This document shows positions 56,109 to 64,000 of a DNA stretch of 64,000 bases, in pieces; within the stretch, counting starts at the first letter, position 1; each line of letters begins with the position of its first letter. A program made the translations under genes and the position numbers. The stretch lies in the NCBI GenBank assembly GCA_030447905.1, contig JAUJNZ010000001.1, positions 210,430 through 274,429 on the forward strand. The letters run 5' to 3'. This DNA is from Thermoleophilaceae bacterium. GTDB lineage: Bacteria > Actinomycetota > Thermoleophilia > Solirubrobacterales > Thermoleophilaceae. The notes beneath the pieces are model-generated. The model had not been told where the DNA came from. It saw only the letters and a list, made by a program, of their open reading frames with translations, and did no database searches.

Positions 56109-57415
56109 CGGGCCTGGCGAACGCCACGGCGGCCGCAAAGGTGGACGCCGGTGACACGGCGTGGATGCTCGTCGCCACGGCGCTCGTCCTCATGATGACG
56201 CCGGCGCTCGGGCTCTTCTACGCGGGTCTCGTGCGGGCCAAGAACACGCTCAACACGTTCATGATGTGCGTCGCCGCGCTCGCGGTCGCCACGGTGATGT
56301 GGGCGGCGGTCGGCTACTCGTTCGCGTTCGACGAGGGCAACGGGCTCATCGGTGGTCTGGACCACGCGTTCCTGCAGGGCGTCACGTTCGCGCCTCGGGA
56401 CGAGACCACGATCCCCCATCTGCTCTTCATGGCCTTCCAGGCGACCTTCTGCATCATCACGGTCGCGCTCGTGTCGGGCGCCGTGGTCGAGCGGATGCGC
56501 TTCGGCCCGTACCTGGTCTTCGCGGGTCTGTGGTCGGTGGTCGTCTACGCGGTGCTCGCGCACTGGGCCTTCGGCGGCGGGTGGCTCCAGGAGCTCGGGA
56601 CGCTCGACTTCGCCGGCGGAGTCGCCGTCGAGATGGGGTCCGGCTTCTCGGCGCTCGCGGCCGCGCTGGTCGTCGGGGCGCGCAAGGACTACGGGCGCCA
56701 GGCGCTACTGCCCCACAACGCGATCTACGTGCTCGTCGGCGCTGGGCTGCTCTGGTTCGGCTGGTTCGGCTTCAACGGCGGCAGCGGCTTCTCGACCGGC
56801 AACTCCGGCGTGCTCGCGTTCACGAACACGCTCCTGACCCCGGCCTCCACGCTCGCGGCCTGGTTCGCGCTCGACCTGGTCCGGGGACGGCAGGTGACAG
56901 CGATCGGCGCGGCGACCGCGATCATCGTCGGCTGCGTCCTGATCACGCCCGCAGGCGGCTTCGTAAGCCCCGGATCGGCGATGCTGCTCGGCGCGCTGGG
57001 CGCGTTGCCGAGCTACGCGATCATCGTGTGGCGGCCGCGGACGCGGGTGGATGAGACGCTCGACGTCCTTGCGGCCCACGGGGCCGCGGGCCTGACCGGC
57101 ATCCTCTTCATCGGGTTCTTCGCGCAGGAGTCCTGGAACGGCGCGGCGGACGGACTGGTCTACGGAAACGCGGCTCAGCTCGGCTGGCAGGCGCTGGCGG
57201 CGGTCGCCACGCCGGCGTACGCGTTCGTGGTCACCTACCTGCTCCTGCGCGTGATCGGGCTCGTGATGCCGCTGCGCGCGACGGAGGGCGAGGAGGCGCT
57301 CGGCATGGACATCGTCCAACACGGCGAGGATGCCTACGCGACCGGCGAGGGCGCGATCCTGGTCACGCCGGAGGCCGGGGTCGAGGCCGAGAGGCCGGTC
57401 GCCAATCCGCTCTAG
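56105..57415 (+). CDS. amt: ammonium transporter
   Basis: 436 residues with eleven membrane helices. ALVLMMTPALGLFYAGLVRA and KNTLNTFMMCVAALAVATVM open the channel. The first pore histidine lies in VYAVLAHWAFGGGWLQELGT, then LDFAGGVAVEMGSGFSALAA. WFGWFGFNGGSGFSTGNSGV is the Amt signature, and the second half has LDVLAAHGAAGLTGILFIGF with the twin histidine. The cytoplasmic tail GEEALGMDIVQHGEDAY is the PII-interacting segment. The GTG start overlaps the glnB stop. Confidence 0.95.
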   Translation: MTGLANATAAAKVDAGDTAWMLVATALVLMMTPALGLFYAGLVRAKNTLNTFMMCVAALAVATVMWAAVGYSFAFDEGNGLIGGLDHAFLQGVTFAPRDETTIPHLLFMAFQATFCIITVALVSGAVVERMRFGPYLVFAGLWSVVVYAVLAHWAFGGGWLQELGTLDFAGGVAVEMGSGFSALAAALVVGARKDYGRQALLPHNAIYVLVGAGLLWFGWFGFNGGSGFSTGNSGVLAFTNTLLTPASTLAAWFALDLVRGRQVTAIGAATAIIVGCVLITPAGGFVSPGSAMLLGALGALPSYAIIVWRPRTRVDETLDVLAAHGAAGLTGILFIGFFAQESWNGAADGLVYGNAAQLGWQALAAVATPAYAFVVTYLLLRVIGLVMPLRATEGEEALGMDIVQHGEDAYATGEGAILVTPEAGVEAERPVANPL

Positions 57416-57671
57416 CGGCGAGATCGACGCGGTTCTCGCCCAGATGGTCGAAGACGTCGATTGATCGCCGTCGCTGTCCATCAAGTCGTTCGCGACCTCG
57501 AGGGAACCCTGCTGGGCGAAGGCGGTCTGTCACGTCTACGTCTTTGGTGGCGACCTCGTCGCCCGGATGGACGTCGAGGAACCGGCGAGCCTGACAGCGG
57601 GAGAACCGAGTGAGCCCGATCGATCGCAGCCGACCCGGTCGGCCGGTCAGCGTGGGCGGTACTCGAGCACG

Positions 57672-58423
57672 CTACGCCGGTGCCAGCCGCTCGAGCGTCG
57701 CCGCGTCGATGTCGAAGTTGGCGTGCACGGCCGACACGTCGTCCTGATCCTCGAGGTCCTCGATCAGCCGCAGGACCCGCCCGACGTGGCCCTCCTCCAC
57801 CTCGACCTTCGTTTGCGGCCGCATCGTTAGGTCCGCGGACTGGATATCGACTTCCGCCTCCTCGAGCGCGTCGCGGACCGCCTGCAGGTCGCCGGGCTCG
57901 CTGACGATCTCCCCACGTTCTCGTCGCGCGTCAGATCCTCGGCGCCGGCGTCGATGGCGACGATCAGGTCGTCCTCGTCGTGGCGCTCGGAGTCGACGAC
58001 CACGACACCCTTCTTGTCGAAGTTCCAGGCCACCGAGCCCGGCTCACCGAGGTTCCCCCCGTTGCGGCCGAACAGATGGCGCACCTCGGAGCCCGTGCGG
58101 TTGCGGTTGTCGGTGAGCGCCTCGACGAGCACGGCGACGCCCCCGGGCGCATACCCCTCGTAGACCGCGGTCTCCCAGGCGGCGGCGTCGGCGTCGTTGC
58201 CGGCGCCCTTGGCGATCGCCCGCTCGATGTTGTCCTTCGGCATGCTCGCGTCGCGCGCCTTCTGGACGGCGGTGGCGAGCGCCGCGTTGCCGGCTGGGTC
58301 GGGACCGCCGTCACGCGCGGCGACCTGGATCGCGCGCGCGAGCTTCGTGAAGAGCTGGCCGCGCTTCGCGTCGGCGGCGCCCTTCTTGTGCTTGATCGAA
58401 GACCATTTTGAGTGCCCGGACAT
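57672..58423 (-). CDS. yebC: YebC/PmpR-family protein, one frameshift
   Basis: MSGHSKWSSIKHKKGAADAK, GQLFTKLARAIQVAARDGG, NAALATAVQKARDASMPKDN, ERAIAKG and YEGYAPGGVAVLVEALTDNR are hallmarks of YebC. This family includes TACO1-like factors that help ribosomes through difficult proline stretches. After DLTRDENV the frame breaks. Restoring one base in the run at 57911-57914 continues EIVSEPGDLQAVRDALEEAE and ends FDIDAATLERLAPA at 57672. That gives 250 residues, the full family length. The gap to amt (57416-57671) shows no gene. Confidence 0.9.
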
Positions 58424-58432
58424 GGCGTGATT

Positions 58433-59452
58433 CTAAGCCACGTCCTCGAAGTCGCTCGTCGAGTCGCCGCGCGGCATCTCGTCGGAGTCCCCCGCCCGTT
58501 GGCCATGGGAGTCCTCGCCGAGCTCGATCGTCGGCTCGCTGTGGACGACGTCGTCGAGCTCGTCGGTTGGCTCGTTCTCCGCCTCGGCGTACTTGCGGAT
58601 GAGGCGAGCCCCGCAGCTCGTCGAGCAGCTCTCCGTCGGAGCCCCCGACCCTCCAGGCGTGCCAGCCATCGTAGGCCGGAATGCCCGCGGCCTCGACCGC
58701 CGCACGAGACGGCGCCGAGAAGGTGCGCCCGTCCTCGAGTTGGATGCAGCCGTTGTCGGTGAGACTGGCGTGGTAAGTCTCGCCCGCCTTGGGGCGCGCC
58801 CAGACGAGCTCGTCGCCGGAAGCGATGAACCCAGCCTCGAGCAGGTCGGTGAGCCGGATTCCGCGCCCCTCGAGGACGAGCTCCTCTCGCGCCCCCGTCC
58901 CCCCGTGGGCGGCGCCGTGTCCGACCCCTTCCGGCTCTTGCTCGCCCTCGACGTCGACGTACTTACGGCCCTGCCCATCCTCGTACAACGCGACACGAAG
59001 GGCCTTGACGGGCAGCGCGTGCTCCACCAAGAACTCGAAGGCCGGGGCGGTGCGAGCGTGAAAGCCGCGGGCGACGAGGATCAGCCGAGGCGGGCGCCGG
59101 ATCCTCTGCGAGGTCGAGGAGTCGGTGAACTCCTGCCAGTCGCCGAAAAAAGCATCGGGGCCCCGGTGGTAGATCTCGGCCAGCTCGTCCAGGTTCGTGT
59201 TGCGCGCCCACCCGGCGTACTCCAGGGCGTGGGCGAGCTCGCCGCGGTCGATGTCGCGCTTCGCGTCGATCACCACCACCCTGGCCTGCTCGTCGATGGC
59301 CACGACGTCTGGGTGCCCCCGCCTATGCTCGGCCGGCGAGCGACGCGAAACAGAGGCTCGCCGAGGATCTCCTCGAAGCTCTTCCAGACGAGGTCCCCGA
59401 TCTCCCGCGCATAGACGTCGGCTGCAGCGTGCAGCCGCCGAAAGGGATCAGC
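58433..59452 (-). pseudogene. PD-(D/E)XK-like nuclease with C-terminal RAMA domain, several frameshifts
   Basis: Pieces in three frames assemble in order. DVYAREIGDLVWKSFEEILG, then PLFRVARRPSIGGG, is followed after one lost base near 59310 by HPDVVAIDEQARVVVIDAKR, a nuclease-like D...DxK core. LAHALEYAGWARNTNLDELA comes next. A RAMA domain follows (GIRLTDLLEAGFIASGDELV, RTFSAPSRAAVEAAGIPAYD, GWHAWRV). After another lost base in GGGG near 58615 comes ARLIRKYAEAENEPTDELDD. The 5' end is unclear because a stop closes the first frame at 59453. RAMA domains are linked to restriction and modification proteins. Function here is unknown. Confidence 0.65.
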
Positions 59453-59597
59453 TCATCGGACTCGGCGAGCTCGAAGAGGCATCCGGCAGTCCGATCGAGA
59501 GCTTGGTCACCAGGCCATCATCGCAGGGTAGGTGGTGCGAGCGGCCGATTAGTTTCTCCTCGTCGGACGGATCTCCGTCTTCCGGAACTCGCGCATC

Positions 59598-59990
59598 GTG
59601 AACGTCGCCCACTACACCGAGGCCGGGCCGCGACCGGCCGGCACGGTGATGGTCGTGGAGTTCGAGCTCGACGGTCAGCGCTTCGTGGCCATCAACGGCG
59701 GCCCCGAGTTCACCTTCGACGAGGCCATCTCCTTGCAGATCAACTGCGAGACCCAGGAAGAGATCGACTACTACTGGGGACGGCTGTCCGAGGGCGGTCA
59801 GGAAGGGCCGTGCGGCTGGCTCAAGGACCGCTACGGCCTGTCCTGGCAGGTCACCCCGACCGGCATGAAGGAGGTCTTCAACGATTCCGACCCGAAGCGG
59901 GCCGAGCGCGCGATGGAGGCGATGCTCGGGATGGGCAAGCTCGACATCGCCGAGCTTCGCCGTGCAGCCGACGGAGTCCCCGCCACCTGA
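59598..59990 (+). CDS. VOC/PhnB-like protein, N-terminally truncated
   Basis: 130 residues from a GTG at 59598. The body AGTVMVVEFELDGQRFVAIN, GGPEFTFDEAISLQINCETQ, EEIDYYWGRLSEGGQEGPCG and WLKDRYGLSWQVTP matches PhnB/3-demethylubiquinone methyltransferase-like VOC proteins. The family normally starts about 30 residues earlier with ITPFLWFDxxAEEAAxFY. Here only the last piece of that block (SVFRNSRIVNVAHY) is readable upstream, before an in-frame TAG. The first strand and helix are therefore missing and the protein may not fold. Substrate unknown. Confidence 0.65.
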   Translation: MNVAHYTEAGPRPAGTVMVVEFELDGQRFVAINGGPEFTFDEAISLQINCETQEEIDYYWGRLSEGGQEGPCGWLKDRYGLSWQVTPTGMKEVFNDSDPKRAERAMEAMLGMGKLDIAELRRAADGVPAT

Positions 59991-60020
59991 CCGGCGGGCG
60001 CCGAGGGGCACGTCGTCTCT

Positions 60021-61469
60021 CTATCGCGCCGCCCGCGGAACGACTCGCGCCAGGCGAGCCACGAACCGGGCTCCACCCAGTTCCGAGTCCTCGACCCAGG
60101 CGTCGCCGCCGTGCAGGCGCGCCTGCTGGCGCACGAGCGCGAGACCGAGCCCGGAGCCCTCGCGCGCGCCGTCCCCGCGGGCGAAGCGCTGCCAGATGCG
60201 CTCGCGCTCGTCGGCGATAATCCCCGGCCCGTCGTCCTCGACGGCCAGCTGGAGCTCGTCGCCGGACCGCCCGAGGGCGACCTCGACACGCCCACCCGGG
60301 CGGCCGTGGCGCGCGGCGTTCTCGACGAGGTTGTCGACGAGCACCTGAAGCCCGTCGGGCCAACCTTGTACGGCCGTGCTCTCCCGCGAGGAGCGCAGAT
60401 CGAAGGCGACGCCGGGGTGACGGCGGCCCGCCCGCTCGAGCGCCGCGTCGACTACATCGGCCAGCTCGACCTCCTCGCGCGGCAGGGCCGCGCCCGCGTC
60501 GCCGCGCGCGAGGGTCTGCAGCGCCTCGAGCAGGCGCACCGTCCGCTCGGCCTCTGCCTCGGCCTCGCTTAGCACGGCTTGGCGCTCGTCGCCGTCCAGG
60601 CCCGGATGGCGGAGCAGCGCTCCCAGGTTCGCCCGCAGCGCGGTCATCGGCGTGCGGAGCTCGTGCCCGGCGTCGGCGGCGAACCGCCGCGTCGCGTCAA
60701 GCGCTCGCTCGGTTTCGGAGGCCGACCGCTCGAGCCGCCCGAGCATCGCGTTGACGCTCTCCGAGAGGGCGTCGATCTCCTCGAGCCTGCTCTCCGCGGG
60801 GAGCCGGTTCGAGAGGTCGCGGGTGCCCGACACCCGCGCGACCGCGGTGCGCAGTCCGCCGAGCGGTCGCAGGGCGAGCCCGGCGAGCCACCAGGCCAGT
60901 GCCCCGGCGACGACCACGCCGAAGAGCGAGACGACGATCACGCGGGCGCGCAGGGCCCCAACGCGCTCGCGCACGCCCGAGAGGTCGGCGCCGACCTCGA
61001 GCGTCAGCCCCTCGGGCGTCGTCCGCACGAGCGTGCGGTAGGCCGTCCCGCCGGCCCGGACGGTCCGAAATCCATCCCCGCGAGCGGGCGGGAGATCTCT
61101 CGGAGCGTCGACCGCCGCGATCGCCTCCCCGCCGTCGAGCAGGCGCACGAACTCGCCCTCGGGCCGCAGTGCGCGCCCGCCGAGTCCGGGCGGAGGGGGA
61201 CCGAACCGGCCCGGACCGCCGTCGGGCCGAAACTCGGGCCCGTGCGGGGGGACCCCCAGCCTGCCGGCTCCCCCCGCCGGAAGCCGCCCTTCGGCGAGGG
61301 CTCGACCGAGAGCCCGCGGCGAGGGCTCGGCCAGCCGCTCGTCGAAGCGGGCGCGCTCACGCTCGGCGAAGGTCGTGATGGTCACGGTCCCGACCGCGAG
61401 CAGGACGGCTGCGACCGCGGCCGTGGCGAGCGCGGCCACGCGCCCGCGGATCGAGCGCAGCGCCCTCAC
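60021..61469 (-). CDS. sensor histidine kinase (MprB-like)
   Basis: 482 residues. A first membrane helix (VAALATAAVAAVLLAVGTVT) and a second (VIVVSLFGVVVAGALAWWLA, about residues 190-210) enclose an extracellular sensor of about 160 residues with a Gly/Pro/Phe-rich stretch (PDGGPGRFGPPPPGLGGR). HAMP follows. The H-box is FAADAGHELRTPMTALRANL. The N-box is VLVDNLVENAARHG and the G-boxes are VEDDGPGIIADERERIWQRF and GSGLGLALVRQQARLHGG. It overlaps the response regulator stop by 4 bases and is read after it. Confidence 0.93.
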   Translation of the reverse strand: MRALRSIRGRVAALATAAVAAVLLAVGTVTITTFAERERARFDERLAEPSPRALGRALAEGRLPAGGAGRLGVPPHGPEFRPDGGPGRFGPPPPGLGGRALRPEGEFVRLLDGGEAIAAVDAPRDLPPARGDGFRTVRAGGTAYRTLVRTTPEGLTLEVGADLSGVRERVGALRARVIVVSLFGVVVAGALAWWLAGLALRPLGGLRTAVARVSGTRDLSNRLPAESRLEEIDALSESVNAMLGRLERSASETERALDATRRFAADAGHELRTPMTALRANLGALLRHPGLDGDERQAVLSEAEAEAERTVRLLEALQTLARGDAGAALPREEVELADVVDAALERAGRRHPGVAFDLRSSRESTAVQGWPDGLQVLVDNLVENAARHGRPGGRVEVALGRSGDELQLAVEDDGPGIIADERERIWQRFARGDGAREGSGLGLALVRQQARLHGGDAWVEDSELGGARFVARLARVVPRAAR

Positions 61470-62152
61470 ACCCGCAGGACGAACCCCACGCCGCGGACCG
61501 TGTGCAGCAGCCGCGACTCGCCGCCCGCCTCGAGCTTGCGGCGCAGGTAGGAGACGAAGACGTCGACCACGTTGGAGTCGACCTCGAAGGTATAGCCCCA
61601 GACCTGCTCGAGGAGCTGGGACCGCGAGAGCACCATCCCGGGGTGGCGGGCCAGCGTCTCGAGCAGCTCGAACTCACGGTTGGTCAGCTCGATCTCGCGC
61701 GCGCCGAGCCGCACGAGCCGCCGCACCGGGTCGACGAGAAGGTCGCCGACGCGCAGGGGCACGCGATCCTCGGACGGGCTGCGCCGCAGCAGCGCGTGCA
61801 GCCGCGCCGTGAGCTCCTCGAGCGCGAAGGGCTTGACCAGATAGTCGTCGGCGCCGGCGCGCAGCCCCGCGACGCGGTCGGCGACCTCGTCGCGCGCGGA
61901 GAGGACGCAGATCGGCACTCGACTGCCCTCTCCACGCAGGCGTCGAGTGACCTCGATCCCGTCGAGGTCGGGCATGACCACGTCGAGCACGACGACGTCG
62001 GGAGGCTCGGCCGCGAGCCGCTCGAGCGCAGCCGTGCCGCCGTCGGCGAGGTCGACGGCGAAGCCATCGAGGCGCAGGGCGCGCTCCAGGGCCTCGCGGA
62101 TCGCCGCCTCGTCGTCGACGACGAGGACGCGGGGCGGCGCAGCGGCGCTCAT
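61466..62152 (-). CDS. OmpR-family response regulator (MprA-like)
   Basis: 228 residues from the ATG at 62152. The receiver domain has VLVVDDEAAIREALERALRL (acidic pocket), VVVLDVVMPDLDGIEVTRRL (phospho-acceptor Asp), ICVLSARDE (Thr/Ser switch) and YLVKPFALEELTARL (conserved Lys). The winged helix ends with REFELLETLARHPGMVLSRS, QVWGYTFEVDSNVVDVFVSY and LLHTVRGVGFVLRV. It is paired with the kinase just downstream. The secreted Gly/Pro-rich protein gene 70 bases upstream is probably a target. Confidence 0.95.
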   Translation of the reverse strand: MSAAAPPRVLVVDDEAAIREALERALRLDGFAVDLADGGTAALERLAAEPPDVVVLDVVMPDLDGIEVTRRLRGEGSRVPICVLSARDEVADRVAGLRAGADDYLVKPFALEELTARLHALLRRSPSEDRVPLRVGDLLVDPVRRLVRLGAREIELTNREFELLETLARHPGMVLSRSQLLEQVWGYTFEVDSNVVDVFVSYLRRKLEAGGESRLLHTVRGVGFVLRV

Positions 62153-62222
62153 GCGCCGTAGGCTCCCACGGCCGGGGGATCCGGGCCCCGCGCGACCGCC
62201 CCGCCTCCGGTTGAGGGCTGGA

Positions 62223-62942
62223 TCAGAAGCCCCCGGGCGGACCGCCGGGCCCGCCGCCGTGCCCGCCTGGGCCATTGCCCGGCACGTCCGGGCCGCCCAT
62301 CGGTCCACCGTCGGGCGGCGGCCCGAAGCCGGGCCCAGGCGGGCCGAAGCCGGGCCCAGGCGGGCCGAAGCCGGGCCCGCGACGGGACTCCGCGCGCTCG
62401 CGGATCTCCTTTGCCTGCTCCTCGGTGATCCGTCCCTCCTTCACGGCCTCGGCGAGGCGCGCCTCGAACTTCGCCTCCCGGATCGCGTCGAGCGCCTTCT
62501 TGACCTCGCCGGCGCTCTTGTCGAGCTCCTTCGCGAGCGCCTCGACCAACGGTCCGCCGTCTCGGACACGGTCGCGCCGCTCCAGCCGCTCGCCCGGAGC
62601 GGGGACTCGCGCGCGCCGAACCTCCAGCTTGGACGCCATCGCGGCCTCGAGCGCGCGCTCGGCGTCCTCGGCCGAGACGTCGAGCCGCTCCGCGAGTGCC
62701 CTCGCCAGCTCGTTTTCGTGCGCCTCGTGGCGCTCGCGATGGACCTCCTCGAGCGCACGATCGACCCGCGCGGGATCGACCCCGAGCTTCTCGCCGAGCG
62801 CCCGCGCGGGCTCGGCGCGCCGCTCGTCGCGGTCGCCGAACAACCCGAGTGGGGCCCCGTCCGGCGCCGCCAGCGCGGTCGTACCCGCGGCGAGGGCCAG
62901 CGCTCCGGTCACCGCTGCGGCCGCGGTTCTCTTGCGTGGCAT
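62223..62942 (-). CDS. secreted helical protein with Gly/Pro-rich tail
   Basis: 239 residues from the ATG at 62942, behind GAGAGGAG. A signal peptide is clear (MPRKRTAAAAVTGALALAAG ending near TTALAAPDG). The middle is charged helices in repeated units of about 55 residues that each read L-x-EKLGVDxxRVDRALEE, ALAERLDVSAEDAERALEA or ALAKELDKSAGEVKKALDA. A short RITEEQAKEIRERAES follows. The tail is GPGFGPP repeats and Gly/Pro. Same strand and adjacent to the MprAB-like pair. The kinase sensor domain has a similar Gly/Pro/Phe-rich patch, so the two may interact or share a surface. Function unknown. Confidence 0.75.
   Translation of the reverse strand: MPRKRTAAAAVTGALALAAGTTALAAPDGAPLGLFGDRDERRAEPARALGEKLGVDPARVDRALEEVHRERHEAHENELARALAERLDVSAEDAERALEAAMASKLEVRRARVPAPGERLERRDRVRDGGPLVEALAKELDKSAGEVKKALDAIREAKFEARLAEAVKEGRITEEQAKEIRERAESRRGPGFGPPGPGFGPPGPGFGPPPDGGPMGGPDVPGNGPGGHGGGPGGPPGGF
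62320..62379. repeat. 21-bp tandem repeat, about 2.9 copies
   Basis: Unit GGGCCGAAGCCGGGCCCAGG plus C, repeated nearly perfectly within the gene for the secreted Gly/Pro-rich protein. It encodes the GPGFGPP heptads. In-frame copy-number change would alter tail length without breaking the gene. Confidence 0.85.
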
Positions 62943-63101
62943 GGTCAACTCCTCTCGTCCTGGGCTCTGTGAGCCGGTCGAGCAAGATCGTGGCCCGCCA
63001 CTCTTGGGAGATCATGAGACCTTCCTGGGCGTTCTCTGAGAATCCGTGCGGCGGCTGGCGGAGCTCTAGAAACGGCGACAACCAAGTCAAGGAGGAGAAC
63101 C

Positions 63102-63536
63102 ATGGGAGACCTCGTCGTGCAGCAGTTCGTCAGTGCCGACGGCTTCGCCGCGAACGACCAGAACGAGTTCGACCTGGTCGACCGCCTAGAAGGGGACTCC
63201 TCCGCGTTCGACCAAAGCAACCTGGTGGCTCGAGAGCGTCGGGGCGATTTCGAGGAAGCGACGATCGAATCGGATGACGCGGCCGAAGCGATCCGGCGTC
63301 TCGAGAGCGAGGTCCGGGGTGACCTGGTCCTCTGGGGCAGCCTCTCGCTCCCCCACAGCCTGTGGCGGGCGGGTGCCATCGACCTGGTGCGGCTGGTCAT
63401 GGTGCCGGTAGTGCTCGGATCGGGTCGCGGCGTGTTCCCGGCCGACTCACCCACCTCGCAGCTCCGGCTCGTCGCGAGCGACACCGTGAGCGGCCTGGTC
63501 GCCGTCGACTACGCCGTCGACTTCCCCGGCCACTAG
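63102..63536 (+). CDS. DHFR/RibD-C-like protein with shortened middle
   Basis: 144 residues, preceded by AAGGAGGAG. MGDLVVQQFVSADGFAANDQ is the family start, and GDLVLWGSLSLPHSLWRAGA with VRLVMVPVVLGSGRGVFPAD is the conserved C-terminal half of DHFR-like reductases of the YyaP/RibD-C group. Family members are usually 180-200 residues. Here about 45 residues between EFDLVDRLEGDSS and DFEEATIESDDAAEAI are absent, removing the usual LLGRxTYExF nucleotide segment, though the frame is kept. Activity is doubtful. The strong ribosome binding site suggests it is still translated. Confidence 0.7.
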   Translation: MGDLVVQQFVSADGFAANDQNEFDLVDRLEGDSSAFDQSNLVARERRGDFEEATIESDDAAEAIRRLESEVRGDLVLWGSLSLPHSLWRAGAIDLVRLVMVPVVLGSGRGVFPADSPTSQLRLVASDTVSGLVAVDYAVDFPGH

Positions 63537-63544
63537 CCCTCTGC

Positions 63545-63958
63545 GTGCTCCGCTTCGAGATCACGCCGATCGGATCGGTCGAGTCTCCTCTGACCGACCC
63601 TGCGTCCGCTCCCAAACAGGGCGACGAGGGAGCACCAGACGCGTGGCTCGCCTTCGAGCCATCGGCGCTCGAGGGTCTCGACGGCATCCGAGCAGGGGAC
63701 GAGATCATCGTCATCACCTGGCTCGATCGTGCTCGCCGGGACGTCCTGCGCGTGCATCCACGCGGCGACGTGTCCAGAGCACAGCGAGGCGTGTTCAGCA
63801 CCCGCTCCCCCCACCGACCGAATCCGCTCGGGCTGCACCGCGTGGTGATCGCGTCGATCGACGGCGCCAGGGTTCGGGTGCGCAACCTCGAAGCGGTGGA
63901 CGGGACGCCGATCGTGGACGTGAAGCCGGTGCTCACACAAAACATCAGCGAGCGCTGA
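63545..63958 (+). CDS. trmO: TrmO-type tRNA m6t6A methyltransferase
   Basis: 137 residues from a GTG at 63545. FEITPIGSVESPLTDPASAP is the N-terminal strand, ALEGLDGIRAGDEIIVITWL the middle, and QRGVFSTRSPHRPNPLGLHR the family signature (FSTRSPxRPNPIG). ARVRVRNLEAVDGTPIVDVK closes the core. It uses SAM to methylate N6 of t6A37 in threonine tRNA. At 137 residues it is the short form without the C-terminal domain of E. coli TrmO. It starts 8 bases after the DHFR-like stop. Confidence 0.85.
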   Translation: MLRFEITPIGSVESPLTDPASAPKQGDEGAPDAWLAFEPSALEGLDGIRAGDEIIVITWLDRARRDVLRVHPRGDVSRAQRGVFSTRSPHRPNPLGLHRVVIASIDGARVRVRNLEAVDGTPIVDVKPVLTQNISER

Positions 63959-63960
63959 GC

Positions 63961-64000
63961 GCGGTGGGCGCGGTGGGCGCGGTGGGCGCGGTGGGCGCGG
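63961..64000. repeat. 9-bp tandem repeat at the window edge
   Basis: GCGGTGGGC repeated four times plus GCGG, directly after the trmO stop and running off the window. Non-coding as far as visible. Total length cannot be told. Confidence 0.9.

Overview
The window comes from a very GC-rich actinobacterium, most likely of the Thermoleophilia/Solirubrobacterales type. Short intergenic gaps, many 4-base start/stop overlaps (ATGA, GTGA), frequent GTG and TTG starts, a CysO-like sulfur carrier, a SARP-type regulator and a red-type RuBisCO with CbbX all fit this. No 16S gene is present, so the placement is an inference from gene content and style. I see no prophage, CRISPR array or insertion sequence.

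Layout. 1-5.8 kb: pyrimidine operon on the minus strand (pyrR-pyrB-pyrC-carA-carB, carB cut by the window edge), headed by a PyrR-binding hairpin that covers the ribosome binding site of pyrR. 5.9-7.4 kb: RNase Z and a metallophosphoesterase. 7.4-10.8 kb: an eroded stretch with an SDR remnant, tRNA-Arg(CCG), small hypothetical genes, a 23-residue hydrophobic peptide and a frameshifted AlkA-like glycosylase. 10.8-12.6 kb: a SAM riboswitch controlling a threonine-synthase-like enzyme and a CysO/MoaD-like carrier. 12.7-19.6 kb: glycosyltransferase, CorA, a membrane spermidine-synthase-like protein, a HIT protein, a phosphohexomutase and a PAS-SARP regulator. 20-23 kb: phospholipid genes (PmtA-like methyltransferase, Psd, PssA, diacylglycerol kinase). 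23-35 kb: Rel, RecJ, SecDF, a CADD-like protein and RuvCAB. 35-40.3 kb: a second spermidine-synthase-like fusion, an oxidoreductase, FluC, ArfB and a CBS protein.

40.7-52.4 kb is a nearly complete Calvin-Benson-Bassham (CBB) cassette: class I aldolase, RpiA, Rpe, GlpX, a ComB-family phosphatase, red-type form I RuBisCO (CbbL, CbbS), the activase CbbX, phosphoribulokinase, transketolase and a second, divergently placed phosphoribulokinase coupled to a 30-residue upstream peptide. PGK, GAPDH and TPI are not in the window. Together these genes can regenerate RuBP and fix CO2, so autotrophy or mixotrophy is likely.

52.7-64 kb: stress protein, ABC exporter, PII-Amt ammonium module, YebC, a broken RAMA-domain nuclease, an MprAB-like two-component pair with a secreted Gly/Pro-rich protein, and TrmO.

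Two damage patterns run through the window. Several conserved genes (cbbL twice, yebC, the AlkA-like gene, the RAMA nuclease, a YrdB-like gene) are broken by apparent single-base losses, mostly in G/C runs, which looks more like sequencing or assembly error than decay. Others (SDR, DUF899, a DHFR-like protein, a VOC protein) lack whole internal or N-terminal blocks, which looks like real deletion.
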